Assembly: GCA_016765495.1 (NCBI GenBank)
Contig: JAESPV010000021.1
Location: 59,395-123,394 of the forward strand
Direction of reading: 5' to 3'
Length of the DNA stretch: 64,000 nucleotides
Source: Desulfocapsa sp.
Lineage (GTDB): Bacteria > Desulfobacterota > Desulfobulbia > Desulfobulbales > Desulfocapsaceae
Positions 1 through 10,415 of this stretch are shown here, in pieces (position 1 is the first letter of the stretch; each line of letters begins with the position of its first letter). The notes beneath the pieces are model-generated. The model did no database searches and was not told the origin of the DNA. It saw only the letters and a list, made by a program, of their open reading frames with translations. Made by a program: the position numbers and the translations under genes.

Positions 1-1
1 A

Positions 2-151
2 CTGGAAGGGCGATCAATGTATCAGGCACCGGACATTGATGGGTGCGTTTATATCAACGATGGATTTGCCAACCCCGGTGATATCGTACAAGTACGTATC
101 ACCGAAGCGCAAATATATGACCTGGTGGGAGGGATTGTTCAGAAGGAATAA
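2..151 (+). CDS. rimO: C-terminal fragment of RimO-type methylthiotransferase (TRAM domain), truncated by window start
   Basis: Frame from nt 2 reads [49 protein letters not shown], a RimO/MiaB-family TRAM tail. Confidence 0.7.
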   Translation: MEGRSMYQAPDIDGCVYINDGFANPGDIVQVRITEAQIYDLVGGIVQKE

Positions 152-160
152 AACAGCCCC

Positions 161-442
161 TTATTGACCCTTGTTTACCTGTTCCCGAAGATCTTTTCCA
201 ACTTTAAAGAAGGGTAATTTTTTTGGTTTGACTTTGATCTTTTCCCCGGTCTTTGGGTTACGTCCTTCATAGGAACTGTATTGTTTGATAACAAAGCTGC
301 CAAAACCCCTGATTTCGATACTGTCTCCAGCAGCCAGTGCCTCGGTCATGGTTTCGATGATGGTGTTGGTGATTGCCGCAGCCTCCTTGTGAGGAAGATC
401 AATGTCCTGAGACAAAGCTTCTATTAGCTCCGATTTGTTCAT
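161..442 (-). CDS. HU/IHF family DNA-binding protein
   Basis: 93 aa with the typical RGFGSF..YEGRNPKTGEKI.VKPKKLPFFKVGK.L signature. Confidence 0.93.
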   Translation of the reverse strand: MNKSELIEALSQDIDLPHKEAAAITNTIIETMTEALAAGDSIEIRGFGSFVIKQYSSYEGRNPKTGEKIKVKPKKLPFFKVGKDLREQVNKGQ

Positions 443-622
443 GCCTAGCTCCTGTGCATTAAAGCGAATACCATAATTTTACAGTATTCAGAATAGAGAA
501 AAAAAATTAATAAGTACAAATTGTAATCAAAAACACCTTTTTAAGAGGTGCGCGGAGAAATTAATGTGCAAGTTTGATATACATAGCTACATCCTACATG
601 ATAACTAACCAAATTTAATCAG

Positions 623-1369
623 CTATTTTTTTGTTTGTAAAGGGTTTTCTTTCGAAAAAATCCTTTTTATGTCACTTTGATGGAGGATTTTGAACTTTCC
701 AATGGCTAGGCCATTTAAGCCTAACTTGCCGTAAGCAAGGCGTTTAAGGGATTGTACTGGATGCCCAATAGCTTGGAACATCTTTTTTACCTGTCGTTTT
801 CGGCCCTCGTGGATTGTGATAATAATCACAGAGTTTTGTTTGTTTTTTTGTTTAATCTGTAGTTTCGCCGGTGCTGTTTTTTTGTTTTCCAGTAAAATAC
901 CTTGTTCCAGCGATTGGATTGCTGTTCGTGATGGTATCCCTTTTACTTTTGCCTCGTATGTTTTATAGACTTCATATTTTGGGTGGAGGATATTTTGGGC
1001 AAGTTCTCCATCATTGGTTAGCAAAAGTGCACCTGTCGTATCAAGATCAAGTCTTCCCACAGGAAAAACCCGTTCTTTGACCGCCCCCTGCAGGAGTGAG
1101 GTTACAATTGGTCGGCCCTGGGGGTCTGAGAGCGTTGTTACATATCCTTTCGGTTTATTAAGAAGGATGTAGATGAGTTGTTCTTTTGCTTCTACCTTTT
1201 TATTGTCAAACAGGATCGTATGATTACCCGGTATGATCTGTTGACCCATTGCAGTGCTGGTTTTTCCATCAACTGTTACACGACCGGCAGCAATATACTC
1301 CTCGGCCTTTCTCCGTGATGCAATACCCGCCATGGCAAGGTATTTCTGTAAACGAACCGGCTTTTCCAT
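623..1369 (-). CDS. RluB/RsuA-family rRNA pseudouridine synthase with S4 domain
   Basis: S4 domain start (RLQKYLAMAGIASRRKAEEYI) and GRLDLDTTGALLLTNDGELA catalytic motif. Confidence 0.93.
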   Translation of the reverse strand: MEKPVRLQKYLAMAGIASRRKAEEYIAAGRVTVDGKTSTAMGQQIIPGNHTILFDNKKVEAKEQLIYILLNKPKGYVTTLSDPQGRPIVTSLLQGAVKERVFPVGRLDLDTTGALLLTNDGELAQNILHPKYEVYKTYEAKVKGIPSRTAIQSLEQGILLENKKTAPAKLQIKQKNKQNSVIIITIHEGRKRQVKKMFQAIGHPVQSLKRLAYGKLGLNGLAIGKFKILHQSDIKRIFSKENPLQTKK

Positions 1370-1371
1370 AA

Positions 1372-3150
1372 CTACCGCAGATGAGAGGGAAGTAGTCGAT
1401 CTATGCGTGAATCCACTAAATCACGGGTGGCCGCATCCACTTCAAGGACATCCGTGTACCAGGGTTTCATACGGCAATCAAAAACAATTGGCGGAGTGAG
1501 CCCCACATGAAAACGTTTCACAGTGGCGTCCGCTCCATGAATATCAGCAGCTGGTTCAAATCTCGTGAAAAATGTCCATAGAAATTCCTGTATAGAGCAA
1601 GTTGCTTCATCACAGTTGTCCACAAGAAGAATTGCGGGCCAATTACTAAGCGCCGGATCTTTGGCGATTGCTTTGGCCAGCTCTGGTTTCTTCTCATAAT
1701 TCTCACATTCAATGACCAGGGTTCCGGGAAGATATGCTTTAATTTTTTGGCAATGAGCCGGAAGATTGCCGGAAAATTCGGTGGGGAGTTCCCGTATTTT
1801 ATCCTTACCAAGACCCATCATCATGGCCTTTGATCCTTTGTTTACAGAGGGGCCGGTATAATCGAGTGTATCCTGTGAAACATTGGCAAAAACGAAAAGA
1901 TCCCTGTCCCACTGAATACGTTCAAGGACATGTGTCCAGAGTTCAGGGAAGTTTGTAATGTCAATATCACCATCGGTGAGAATAAGGAACTTGGTAAGTG
2001 ACAGCTGTCCTTCGCCAAGAACTCTCAGGCCGCAGCCAAAAGCTTCACGCGGATAGCGATCAGCAACGCGAGCAGCAGCCAGACAGTGAAATCCAGTCTC
2101 TCCAAAAGTCTTTAGTTCACGAACCCCTTTCATGACAAGTGGAAAGAGTGGTGAGAGAAGATCCTGTAAATAATCACCAATAAAATAATCTTCCTGCTTG
2201 GGGCGACCAACAATTGTCGCAGGGAAAATGGCATTGTTTCTGTGGTAGAGATGTGACGCCTGGAAGACGGGATAGTCGTGCTGTAGGGAATTGTAGCCGT
2301 AATGGTCACCAAAGGGACCTTCAGGTTTTCGTAGATGTGGCGGGACAATTCCTTTGACAGCAAACTCAGCATTGGCAACGAGACGATGTCCGCCTTTCGG
2401 GTCAGCGGTCATATCCAGTTTTTTACCTATCAACAGAGAAGTGAGCATAAGTTCCGGGATATCTTCAGGCAATGGAGCAATGGCTGCAAGCATGAGTGCT
2501 GGAGGCCCGCCAATATAAAGGGTCATTGGCAGGGCTTGGTCAAGTTTTTCAGCCTCATGGTAATGATAACCGCCACCCTTGTGGATCTGCCAGTGGATAC
2601 CGGTTGTTGTCTCATCATGGCGCTGAATACGATACATCCCGAGATTATGCCCTTTTCCTCCCGGGTGCTCAGTATAAACAAGCGGAAGTGTGACAAAAGC
2701 TCCTCCATCACTGTGCCATGATGTGAGCATGGGCAGACTGCCAAGGCGAGGCGGCAGCTGACAGTTTTCAAGGATGGGTCCCCGTGGTTTGTCTTTGAGG
2801 CCAATCTTCAGTCCATCTATAAACAGGTTGCGGTTATCCCAGAGTTTTTTAGCCCTCAGCGGCATGATCGATTCTGTGAGATTTACCAGATCCTGCACAA
2901 ATTGCTGTGGCTTTGAGCCAAAGGCGAGTTCCAGGCGTTTTGCAGTCCCAAAAAGATTTGTAACGACTGGAAAGGTACTTCCTTTTACTTTGGTGAATAG
3001 GAGTGCCGGGCCCTGACGTTCAATGACACGACGGTGGATTTCTGCAATCTCAAGATTGGGATCAACTTCTTCGTCAATCACAAGAAGTTGATTTTCGCGG
3101 CGAAGCAGTTCAATAAAACTGCGCAGGTCATAAAGGATATCGTGTGCCAT
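1372..3150 (-). CDS. UbiD family decarboxylase
   Basis: 592 aa; PEGPFGDHYGY, GRPKQEDYFIGDYLQDLLSP motifs typical of UbiD/MqnL-like decarboxylases. Confidence 0.88.
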   Translation of the reverse strand: MAHDILYDLRSFIELLRRENQLLVIDEEVDPNLEIAEIHRRVIERQGPALLFTKVKGSTFPVVTNLFGTAKRLELAFGSKPQQFVQDLVNLTESIMPLRAKKLWDNRNLFIDGLKIGLKDKPRGPILENCQLPPRLGSLPMLTSWHSDGGAFVTLPLVYTEHPGGKGHNLGMYRIQRHDETTTGIHWQIHKGGGYHYHEAEKLDQALPMTLYIGGPPALMLAAIAPLPEDIPELMLTSLLIGKKLDMTADPKGGHRLVANAEFAVKGIVPPHLRKPEGPFGDHYGYNSLQHDYPVFQASHLYHRNNAIFPATIVGRPKQEDYFIGDYLQDLLSPLFPLVMKGVRELKTFGETGFHCLAAARVADRYPREAFGCGLRVLGEGQLSLTKFLILTDGDIDITNFPELWTHVLERIQWDRDLFVFANVSQDTLDYTGPSVNKGSKAMMMGLGKDKIRELPTEFSGNLPAHCQKIKAYLPGTLVIECENYEKKPELAKAIAKDPALSNWPAILLVDNCDEATCSIQEFLWTFFTRFEPAADIHGADATVKRFHVGLTPPIVFDCRMKPWYTDVLEVDAATRDLVDSRIDRLLPSHLR

Positions 3151-3175
3151 GGGCGTCTTCTTTTTCTATATAACG

Positions 3176-3418
3176 TTATTTATGGGGCTGGTGAGACTGT
3201 TCAAGAAGGAACAGTTCATGATATTCATCTTCACTCATGTTTCGTTTGAGAACGCCGGTGAAATAATGAACAAGTTCCTGAATTTCTTTACTTGAGAGTC
3301 GGCTTGCTAAAGTTTTGGCCAATTCCGGCCTGCCTAAAAGCTGTAAAAAGCAGGTGATGGATTCACGATCGAGTTCAAGGCTCAGACCGAAACACATTTG
3401 ATGAGGGTCAGTATCCAT
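3176..3418 (-). CDS. small conserved hypothetical protein
   Basis: 80 aa ORF co-directional with flanking genes. Confidence 0.5.
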   Translation of the reverse strand: MDTDPHQMCFGLSLELDRESITCFLQLLGRPELAKTLASRLSSKEIQELVHYFTGVLKRNMSEDEYHELFLLEQSHQPHK

Positions 3419-3439
3419 AGATTTGCAAAAAGAAAAGGA

Positions 3440-3847
3440 TTAATCGGTTTTCAGGAGTTGCCAGTGAATCTTTCTGGTTCTTGGGCCATCAAATTCACAA
3501 AAATAGATGGCCTGCCAGGTGCCAAGCTGCAGAGTATTACTGCTTACCATAATAGTGAGTGATGCCCCCACTAAAGAGGCCATGATGTGTGAAGGAGAGT
3601 TTCCTTCCATATGTTTGAAAGGGAAATCGACTGGAACAATTTCTCTTAATCCCTTGATAATATCTGTGCGAACATCCGGGTCAGCACCTTCATTGATGGT
3701 TAAACCTGCCGTTGTGTGAGGATTGAATAGATAGCAAATGCCCTCGTCAACTTCTGTCTGTGAAACCCGGCTTTCTACCTCGCTTGTAATATCAACAAGG
3801 TGCATATGTTGAGTAGTGGGCAGTGTAATTATCCCTTTGTGCATCAT
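3440..3847 (-). CDS. YjbQ/UPF0047 family protein (secondary thiamine-phosphate synthase-like)
   Basis: FNPHTTAGLTINEGADPDV and NSPSHIMASLVGASLTI...LGTWQ.I.FCEFDGPR.R; start trimmed to MMHKGIITLPTT. Confidence 0.88.
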   Translation of the reverse strand: MMHKGIITLPTTQHMHLVDITSEVESRVSQTEVDEGICYLFNPHTTAGLTINEGADPDVRTDIIKGLREIVPVDFPFKHMEGNSPSHIMASLVGASLTIMVSSNTLQLGTWQAIYFCEFDGPRTRKIHWQLLKTD

Positions 3848-3848
3848 A

Positions 3849-4304
3849 TCAGTTCTGCAATTGCCAGTTACCATTGTTGTCACGACATGCTGTGGTGTAT
3901 GTGGTTTGAGGTCTTCCATCAATAATAGCTTTGATTTCAGCTTGTCTGCAAGGCTGATTTGTCACTGGATTTGAGTATGCCGGCTGAGGAGTGACGCTGT
4001 ACTGGTTGCCGCTGTCCGGATTACGCCAGGAATTGCTTTGTCCGGACACTCCACGTTCATATACATGATTGAGTTGTTGTCTGTCATATTTATCCATTTC
4101 ATTCCCAATCATATAACCAAGCATTGTTCCAATTGCAGCCCCGATAAGAGTTGCTTCTGTGTTGTGACCAATAGCCTGGCCAATCAGCGCACCACCAGCA
4201 GCACCACCTGCGGCACCCATTCCAGCTTTGTTGGGGCCATTTGCACATGCGGATAAAAGAAGTGTGAGACTAAGGATAACGGGAATAAGGACGCTATGTT
4301 TCAT
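3849..4304 (-). CDS. glycine-zipper 2TM lipoprotein
   Basis: Lipobox LLLSAC and GMGAAGGAAGGALIGQAIGH glycine zipper. Confidence 0.85.
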   Translation of the reverse strand: MKHSVLIPVILSLTLLLSACANGPNKAGMGAAGGAAGGALIGQAIGHNTEATLIGAAIGTMLGYMIGNEMDKYDRQQLNHVYERGVSGQSNSWRNPDSGNQYSVTPQPAYSNPVTNQPCRQAEIKAIIDGRPQTTYTTACRDNNGNWQLQN

Positions 4305-4428
4305 TGCAGACTCCTGTAAGAATAAGTAAAAGATGAATAGTCACCAGGAAAAAATAGTCATGGCCGATGGTTTGTCAATCCTGTTAAGGTGATATCTCTT
4401 TTGGATATTGCCTGGGAAAAAGAGGGGA

Positions 4429-4761
4429 TCAACGTGTTTTATCCAGAGCATAGAGCTGTTCAAGGTGAGATTTACTGTGCCGCAGCTGTTCAATTTCATC
4501 TAACAATTCAAGCACAAGAGCAGTACCAGGAAGATTTACACGCAGATCTTCCTGGAGACGAATTGACACCTGTATCCGTTTGATCTCAATTGCTGCAAAT
4601 CTCCATTCTCTTGGGTTTTGTCCTTGTGGGGAGAGGATCCCTTCATCTATCAGATCCTGAATAAATTGGGCGTGAACATTGCAGACATTACAGAGTTCGC
4701 GGAGGCTGTATTCGCAGTTTTCATCAAAGATCGTACACTGGAGGTCTGTTTTCATGATCAT
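4429..4761 (-). CDS. cbpM: chaperone modulator CbpM family (MerR-like)
   Basis: Immediately downstream of cbpA with 4-nt overlap; size and MerR-like HTH. Confidence 0.82.
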   Translation of the reverse strand: MIMKTDLQCTIFDENCEYSLRELCNVCNVHAQFIQDLIDEGILSPQGQNPREWRFAAIEIKRIQVSIRLQEDLRVNLPGTALVLELLDEIEQLRHSKSHLEQLYALDKTR

Positions 4762-5720
4762 ACTCCCAAGTGGCTACGGGGGTTAAAGGACATGGTTTCT
4801 TTCATCGTATTGTAGAGCTCAGTATCTTTGTTATTGGCAGGTTTAGGCACCATGATGGCAAGGGTAACATACTGATCTCCACTATGTTTAGCGGAGCAGA
4901 GTCCCCTGCCTTTGAGACGCAGTTTTTTTCCTGTTTGAGAGTTTGGTGGGATTGTTAGATCCACAGTTCCACCAAGGGTCGGGACAGGAACACTACCCCC
5001 AAGAGCTGCTTCCCAGGGGGCAATCGGCAGGGTGAGCATGATATCACGATTATCAGCTGCAAAGTAAGGATGTTTGGCAAAGGTTACTTCAAGAAAGAGA
5101 TCGCCTTTGGTTCCGCCGCCCATTCCTTCTGCACCCTGGCCAGCTAATCGGATTTGTTGGCCTTCGATGATTCCCTTTGGAATCGAAACCTGCAGAGTAT
5201 GTGGACGGGTGATGACATGGCCTGAATTATCGACCACAGGTCGTTGCAAGGTGAATGATTGTTTGCGTCCCCGATAGCTGTCTTCCAGGCTGATCACAAT
5301 TTTGGCATGCAGATCCTGTCCTTTTCCGGAATGTTGGGTATGTTGTCTGGCAAATGGCCCCTGTTGTCCTGCAGCACTTCTTGCCCCGAAAAGAGATTCA
5401 AAAAAGTCGCTGAATTGAGAGGCATCGGCCTCAGTGTACCCGCCGCCATTGAATTCAAAACCATTGTCCCAGTTTGGAGGTGGCTTAAAATCCTGCCCGG
5501 CCTGCCAGTCTTTGCCAAATTTATCATATGCGGCTCGCTTTTCAGTATCCTGCAAAACCTCATAGGCTTCACCAATCTCTTTGAAGCGCAGTTCAGCTGT
5601 GTCTTCTTTGTTAATATCAGGATGAAATTTGCGGGCAAGTTTGCGGTATGCCCGCTTTACCTCATCCTGGGTGGCATTTCGCTCAATACCAAGGGTTGTG
5701 TAATAGTCTTTAAATTCCAT
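4758..5720 (-). CDS. cbpA: DnaJ-type co-chaperone CbpA
   Basis: J domain (DYYTTLGIERNATQDEVKRAYRKLARKFHPD) plus DnaJ C-terminal domains without zinc finger. Confidence 0.93.
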   Translation of the reverse strand: MEFKDYYTTLGIERNATQDEVKRAYRKLARKFHPDINKEDTAELRFKEIGEAYEVLQDTEKRAAYDKFGKDWQAGQDFKPPPNWDNGFEFNGGGYTEADASQFSDFFESLFGARSAAGQQGPFARQHTQHSGKGQDLHAKIVISLEDSYRGRKQSFTLQRPVVDNSGHVITRPHTLQVSIPKGIIEGQQIRLAGQGAEGMGGGTKGDLFLEVTFAKHPYFAADNRDIMLTLPIAPWEAALGGSVPVPTLGGTVDLTIPPNSQTGKKLRLKGRGLCSAKHSGDQYVTLAIMVPKPANNKDTELYNTMKETMSFNPRSHLGV

Positions 5721-5872
5721 AGATAGTTCCGGCTGATTTTTCTCGATTGTATGCGCCCAAGACTTTTTTTCATTTTACCAAATTAAAGAAAATATTCAGG
5801 CTTTTTATTTCAAATATCGATTTATCTTATACTATATTGAATTGCTTTTTCCTTTTCTCCCTTGATCTTATC

Positions 5873-5902
5873 TTGACACAGATTTACCTTAACGCATATT
5901 AT
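5873..5902 (+). promoter_or_regulatory. candidate sigma70-type promoter for aroK
   Basis: TTGACA (5873-5878), 18-nt spacer, TATTAT (5897-5902), 22 nt before ATG at 5925. Confidence 0.55.
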
Positions 5903-5924
5903 ATTTAATTTGTGAGATTTTTTT

Positions 5925-6458
5925 ATGAAAGAGAATGTGTATCTTATTGGTGGTCGAGCCGTGGGGAAGTCCAGTATTGGCGCTGAGTTAGCGCAGAGAC
6001 AGGGATGTAAATTTTTTGATACTGATACTATGGTCACGGATGCATGTGGTTGTTCGGTGGCAGATATTGTAGGTTGTGAAGGGTGGAAGGCATTTAGGGA
6101 TTATGAGAAACGGGCATTGCGTAAGCTTATTACACAAGAATGCTGCGTTGTGGCCACAGGCGGTGGAGCAATTTTACACCGTGAATTGTGGCTGGAGCTG
6201 AAACAACATGGGCTGGTGATCTGGTTGATGGCAGATCCTCCGGTTCTTTGTAAACGTATCGAAGGCGATCATCACTCTGTAATGCAACGACCAAGTCTCA
6301 CAGGAAAAAATATTTATCAGGAACTTGAAGATGTTCTGAAAGAGCGGAATCCATTATATCGGGAAACAGCAGACTATACTATTGATACTGGCAAGATGAC
6401 AATTGATGACGCTGTCCGGGAAATCACACAAATCTGCACTGCAACAGACAGGGAATAA
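5925..6458 (+). CDS. aroK: shikimate kinase
   Basis: GGRAVGKSSIGAELAQ P-loop; FFDTDTMV; VVATGGGAI. Confidence 0.93.
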   Translation: MKENVYLIGGRAVGKSSIGAELAQRQGCKFFDTDTMVTDACGCSVADIVGCEGWKAFRDYEKRALRKLITQECCVVATGGGAILHRELWLELKQHGLVIWLMADPPVLCKRIEGDHHSVMQRPSLTGKNIYQELEDVLKERNPLYRETADYTIDTGKMTIDDAVREITQICTATDRE

Positions 6459-6463
6459 AAACA

Positions 6464-7543
6464 ATGGCAGGAAATACTTTTGGCAAGGTCTTTCGGGTAA
6501 CCACCTGGGGTGAATCACATGGAACTGGAGTCGGCGCTGTAATTGATGGTTGTCCTCCTGGAATTATTCTTAATCCTGCTTTACTGCAGGCTGAGATGGA
6601 TAGACGCAGGCCGGGACAGGGCGGAGCCTCAAGCCCGCGAAAGGAACCGGATCGGCTTGAAATATTATCAGGTATTTTCACCCCGCCCGGAGAAGATCTG
6701 CCACGTACCACCGGTACCCCAATATCCCTTGCAATTTACAATAAGGATGCCCATTCAAAATCCTATGATAATCTGCGTGATATTTTCCGCCCCGGACATG
6801 GTGATATAAGTTATCTTGTCAAGTATGGTATTCGGGATCATCGTGGTGGTGGACGAGCCTCAGCGCGGGAAACTGCTGCCCGCGTTGCAGCAGGAGCAGT
6901 GGCCAAACAGGTACTGGAACAGACTGGAATTGATGTGCTTGCGTATACCGTTGCCCTTGGTGGGGTAAAGGTTACTGAAGTAAATCTTGAAGTGATAAAT
7001 GATAATCGATTCTTTTGTCCCGACTCCGCTGCCGCTGAAAAGATGGAAGCGCGCGTAATTGAGGTTCGGAAGCAGGGCGACACCTTAGGTGGGATTGTGG
7101 AAATTGTGGCCGATTGTCCGGCCGGTCTTGGGGAGCCTGTTTTTGATAAGCTCGAAGCTGAACTGGCACATGCGTTGATGTCCATTGGCGCAGTCAAGGG
7201 TGTAGAAATTGGTGCTGGATTCAAAGTGGCAGATATGCTTGGGTCTGAGAATAATGACGAGATCACACCCACTGGTTTTGCTACCAATAATGCAGGAGGC
7301 ATTCTTGCCGGGATATCAAGTGGAAATGAAATTGTGATTCGTGTGGCAGTGAAACCCATACCTTCTATTTCCAAAAAGCAGCAGAGTGTTAATCTCGAAA
7401 ATGAAGCAGTGACCATTCAGGTGGGAGGAAGGCATGATATTTCAGCCATTCCCCGTATTATTCCTGTGTGTGAGGCCATGGTACGTCTCACCCTGGTTGA
7501 TCACTTACTGCGGCATATGAGTATAGCTTTTCCTACGGAGTAA
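6464..7543 (+). CDS. aroC: chorismate synthase
   Basis: MAGNTFGKVFRVTTWGESHG; RPGHGDISYLVKYGIRDHRGGGRASARET; GRHDISAIPRIIPVCEAM. Confidence 0.96.
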   Translation: MAGNTFGKVFRVTTWGESHGTGVGAVIDGCPPGIILNPALLQAEMDRRRPGQGGASSPRKEPDRLEILSGIFTPPGEDLPRTTGTPISLAIYNKDAHSKSYDNLRDIFRPGHGDISYLVKYGIRDHRGGGRASARETAARVAAGAVAKQVLEQTGIDVLAYTVALGGVKVTEVNLEVINDNRFFCPDSAAAEKMEARVIEVRKQGDTLGGIVEIVADCPAGLGEPVFDKLEAELAHALMSIGAVKGVEIGAGFKVADMLGSENNDEITPTGFATNNAGGILAGISSGNEIVIRVAVKPIPSISKKQQSVNLENEAVTIQVGGRHDISAIPRIIPVCEAMVRLTLVDHLLRHMSIAFPTE

Positions 7544-7547
7544 AAAA

Positions 7548-9173
7548 ATGGCAAAACAGCAGGTGTCCATCCGTGAAATTTGGATGGTAAGTCGTGAATA
7601 TGGTAGTCTGGCAGGAGCGGGTGGTGTTAAGGATGTCGTTTCTCAGCTCTCCGTTACTCTGGCTCGCTGGTCTGGGCGATCTGTGCATGTGGTGCTTCCC
7701 TGTTACGGGTTTATGAATCCTGAAGTGCTGGGGTTTAAGCGAGTCACCGATCCACTTCGTTCTGGAAAAGAACTTCGGTTCAAGGTTGATTTGAATTACC
7801 CGGAAGAAGAGCGTAGAGAAGAAGTAACGGTTTGGGCGACGAAGCAGGATCGTGTAAATATCTATCTGATCGACTCCGGACGGTTTCGTGAAAAACAGAG
7901 CGTGTATACCTATACAGCTGAGGAAGAGGCCAGCTTTTCCTGGCAGAAAGCAGGGGAAGGACATGTTGATTATTTTGCCATGAATATCCTCCTGCAAAAG
8001 GCAGCCATTGATCTCATGATACTCCTTGGTGCTTGTCCCGATGTGATCCATTGCCATGATGGGCATACTGCGGTTCTTCCCGCCATGATTTCAGAACAGT
8101 CTGGATTGCGTCATTATTTTCGAGGTACGGGATGTGTGGTTACGATCCATAATGCTGGACAGGGGTATCATCAGGAGGTTTCTGATCTTGCCTTCGCCCA
8201 GGCAAATACCGGTTTATCCCTGTCGCTTATTCGTCGGGCTCGGCTCGATGATTGTTTTGATCCATTTCTTGCGGGTGCTCCCTATGCAGTTATGAATACA
8301 GTAAGTGAAAATTATGCCCGGGAGTTGCGGGAAACAGTTGATGACCATCTTACCGGATGGTTAGGCCACGATTTGCTGAAAAGAAACATAGTGCTTGAAG
8401 GGGTGACCAATGGCATTGATCCAGCCACTTTTTCTGCACAAGAGTATGAAAAATCATATATTGCAGCGGGGTTTGATCCACTTGGGGATACTGCGCTGGA
8501 AGGGAAAAAGAAGTGTAAAACTGCCTTGTTGGAACAGCTTGCAGGAAAGGCTGGAATTCCTGGCATTCGTCAATCGGGTGTGCTTGATCCAGACCCGGCG
8601 GCTCCTCTCATCACCTTCATTGGACGACTCAGCACCCAGAAAGGAGTGACTGTTCTCACCGGTGCTTTAAAAAAACTTTTAAGCGAAAGAGATGATTTTC
8701 GTTTTTTATTGCTGGGAACCGGTAGCCGTTATGACGAACAGAACCTGATTGAACTGACAGAAAAAACGGATAGTCAGGGACGTATCTGTATCCTTCGCGG
8801 TTTTGATACAATTTTTGCCAATAAAGTGTATGCAGCGGGAGATTTCTTTGTGATTCCTTCTCAATACGAGCCTTGCGGCCTGACCGATTTTATGGCGCAA
8901 CTCTTTGGTAATCTTCCAATTGTCCACGCTGTTGGTGGCCTGGTAAAGGTGCTTGATGGCAAGACCGGATTTTCCTATGAAAAGCAGAGTGTGGAAGCTC
9001 TATGTGGGGCAATTGAACGTGCATTGTCTCTCTTTGCCAATGATCCATCAGCGATTCGGAAGATGCAGCGACAGGCGGTTGAGTTGATCCATGAACGATA
9101 CACGTGGGGGACGGTGAGTAAGGAGTATTTAAAGCTGTACAAAAAAGCGAAACATAAAAAAATTGCAGGATAA
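7548..9173 (+). CDS. glgA: glycogen/starch synthase family glycosyltransferase (GT5-like)
   Basis: N-terminal starch synthase catalytic domain and GRLSTQKGV, PSQYEPCGL motifs. Confidence 0.85.
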   Translation: MAKQQVSIREIWMVSREYGSLAGAGGVKDVVSQLSVTLARWSGRSVHVVLPCYGFMNPEVLGFKRVTDPLRSGKELRFKVDLNYPEEERREEVTVWATKQDRVNIYLIDSGRFREKQSVYTYTAEEEASFSWQKAGEGHVDYFAMNILLQKAAIDLMILLGACPDVIHCHDGHTAVLPAMISEQSGLRHYFRGTGCVVTIHNAGQGYHQEVSDLAFAQANTGLSLSLIRRARLDDCFDPFLAGAPYAVMNTVSENYARELRETVDDHLTGWLGHDLLKRNIVLEGVTNGIDPATFSAQEYEKSYIAAGFDPLGDTALEGKKKCKTALLEQLAGKAGIPGIRQSGVLDPDPAAPLITFIGRLSTQKGVTVLTGALKKLLSERDDFRFLLLGTGSRYDEQNLIELTEKTDSQGRICILRGFDTIFANKVYAAGDFFVIPSQYEPCGLTDFMAQLFGNLPIVHAVGGLVKVLDGKTGFSYEKQSVEALCGAIERALSLFANDPSAIRKMQRQAVELIHERYTWGTVSKEYLKLYKKAKHKKIAG

Positions 9174-9266
9174 AGTGTTTTTGCTATTACTTGTGTATCA
9201 TTTTGATTAAATAAGATAATACAGAGAGGATTTTCGTAAGTACAATACTTTATATGGAGATGGAAT

Positions 9267-10271
9267 ATGACAATCAGAGTTGGAATAAATGGCTTTGGCC
9301 GTATTGGAAGAAGTATTTTCAGGGCTCTTGTAAAAGATCCGACGTTTTCTGACATTGAAATAACAGCAATAAATGATCTCACTGACAATGCAACCCTTGC
9401 CCATCTTTTAAAATATGATTCCGTAATGGGAATATACGATCTTGATGTGGCGAGTGATGATCTCGGAATTATTGTCAACGGTCGTCATATTCCGGTGAGT
9501 AGTCATCGTGATCCTGCAGATATCCCATGGGGCGATTTTGATGCTGAATATGTCGCTGAATGCACAGGGCTTTTCAGAGATCGTGATACGACCCAGAAAC
9601 ATATCAGTGGTGGTGCCCGCAAGGTGGTAATCTCGGCTCCTGCCAAGGGAGATATCAAAACCTTTGTGATGGGAGTGAACGAAGATGAGTATGATCCGCT
9701 AACACACCATATTGTTTCCAATGCCTCCTGTACCACCAACTGCCTGGCTCCTTTTGCCAAGGTAATTCTTGATAATTTCGGGATCAAGCATGGTCTTATG
9801 ACCACTATTCATTCGTATACAGGCGATCAGCGACTACTTGATTTTCCCCATTCCGATCTACGTCGGGCACGGGCTGCAGCAATGTCTATGATCCCCACCA
9901 GCACAGGTGCTGCTGCAGCTGTTGCTCTTGTTATCCCTGAACTGAAGGGAAAATTTGACGGACTTGCAGTGCGGGTTCCAACACCCAATGTCTCACTCGT
10001 TGATGCAGTAATGGAAGTGGAGCAGGCGACCACAGTTCCCGAAGTAAATCAGGCCTTAAAAGAAGCCAGTAATCGGTATCTTGGTTATACCGATTTACCT
10101 CTGGTTTCCGTGGATTTTCAGGGGAACCCCCACTCATCGATTGTTGATGGACAATCCACCAAGGTTATTGGCAGCACAGTGAAAGTTATGAGCTGGTATG
10201 ATAACGAATGGGGGTATTCCAATCGGATGCTGGACTTGATTCTTCATATGGAGGCAAATAAGGCTTTATAG
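9267..10271 (+). CDS. gap: type I glyceraldehyde-3-phosphate dehydrogenase
   Basis: INGFGRIGR, VSNASCTTNCLAP, WYDNEWGYSNR motifs. Confidence 0.97.
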   Translation: MTIRVGINGFGRIGRSIFRALVKDPTFSDIEITAINDLTDNATLAHLLKYDSVMGIYDLDVASDDLGIIVNGRHIPVSSHRDPADIPWGDFDAEYVAECTGLFRDRDTTQKHISGGARKVVISAPAKGDIKTFVMGVNEDEYDPLTHHIVSNASCTTNCLAPFAKVILDNFGIKHGLMTTIHSYTGDQRLLDFPHSDLRRARAAAMSMIPTSTGAAAAVALVIPELKGKFDGLAVRVPTPNVSLVDAVMEVEQATTVPEVNQALKEASNRYLGYTDLPLVSVDFQGNPHSSIVDGQSTKVIGSTVKVMSWYDNEWGYSNRMLDLILHMEANKAL

Positions 10272-10298
10272 AAAGTAGAATGCAACTGAGGAATGTAC

Positions 10299-10364
10299 AC
10301 GAAATAACTTGAACATATAGGCGTCTGCGCTTTGCCTGCGCGCCTTTTGTTCAACTTGTTTCGT
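10299..10364. repeat. REP-like imperfect palindrome (copy 1)
   Basis: ACGAAATAACTTGAACA (10299-10315) pairs with TGTTCAACTTGTTTCGT (10348-10364), 15/17; body shared with 46346-46379. Confidence 0.6.
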
Positions 10365-10415
10365 TTCGTTCTGTTCCGTACGAGGTCTGCCAATACTCTT
10401 TTAACAAATAGTGGA

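Noticed and set aside
871-1080. Plus-strand ORF of 69 aa
   Set aside because: Fully antisense to rluB-type gene; shadow ORF.
6838-7416. 192-aa minus-strand ORF opposite aroC
   Set aside because: Shadow ORF of a well conserved chorismate synthase; no recognisable domain.
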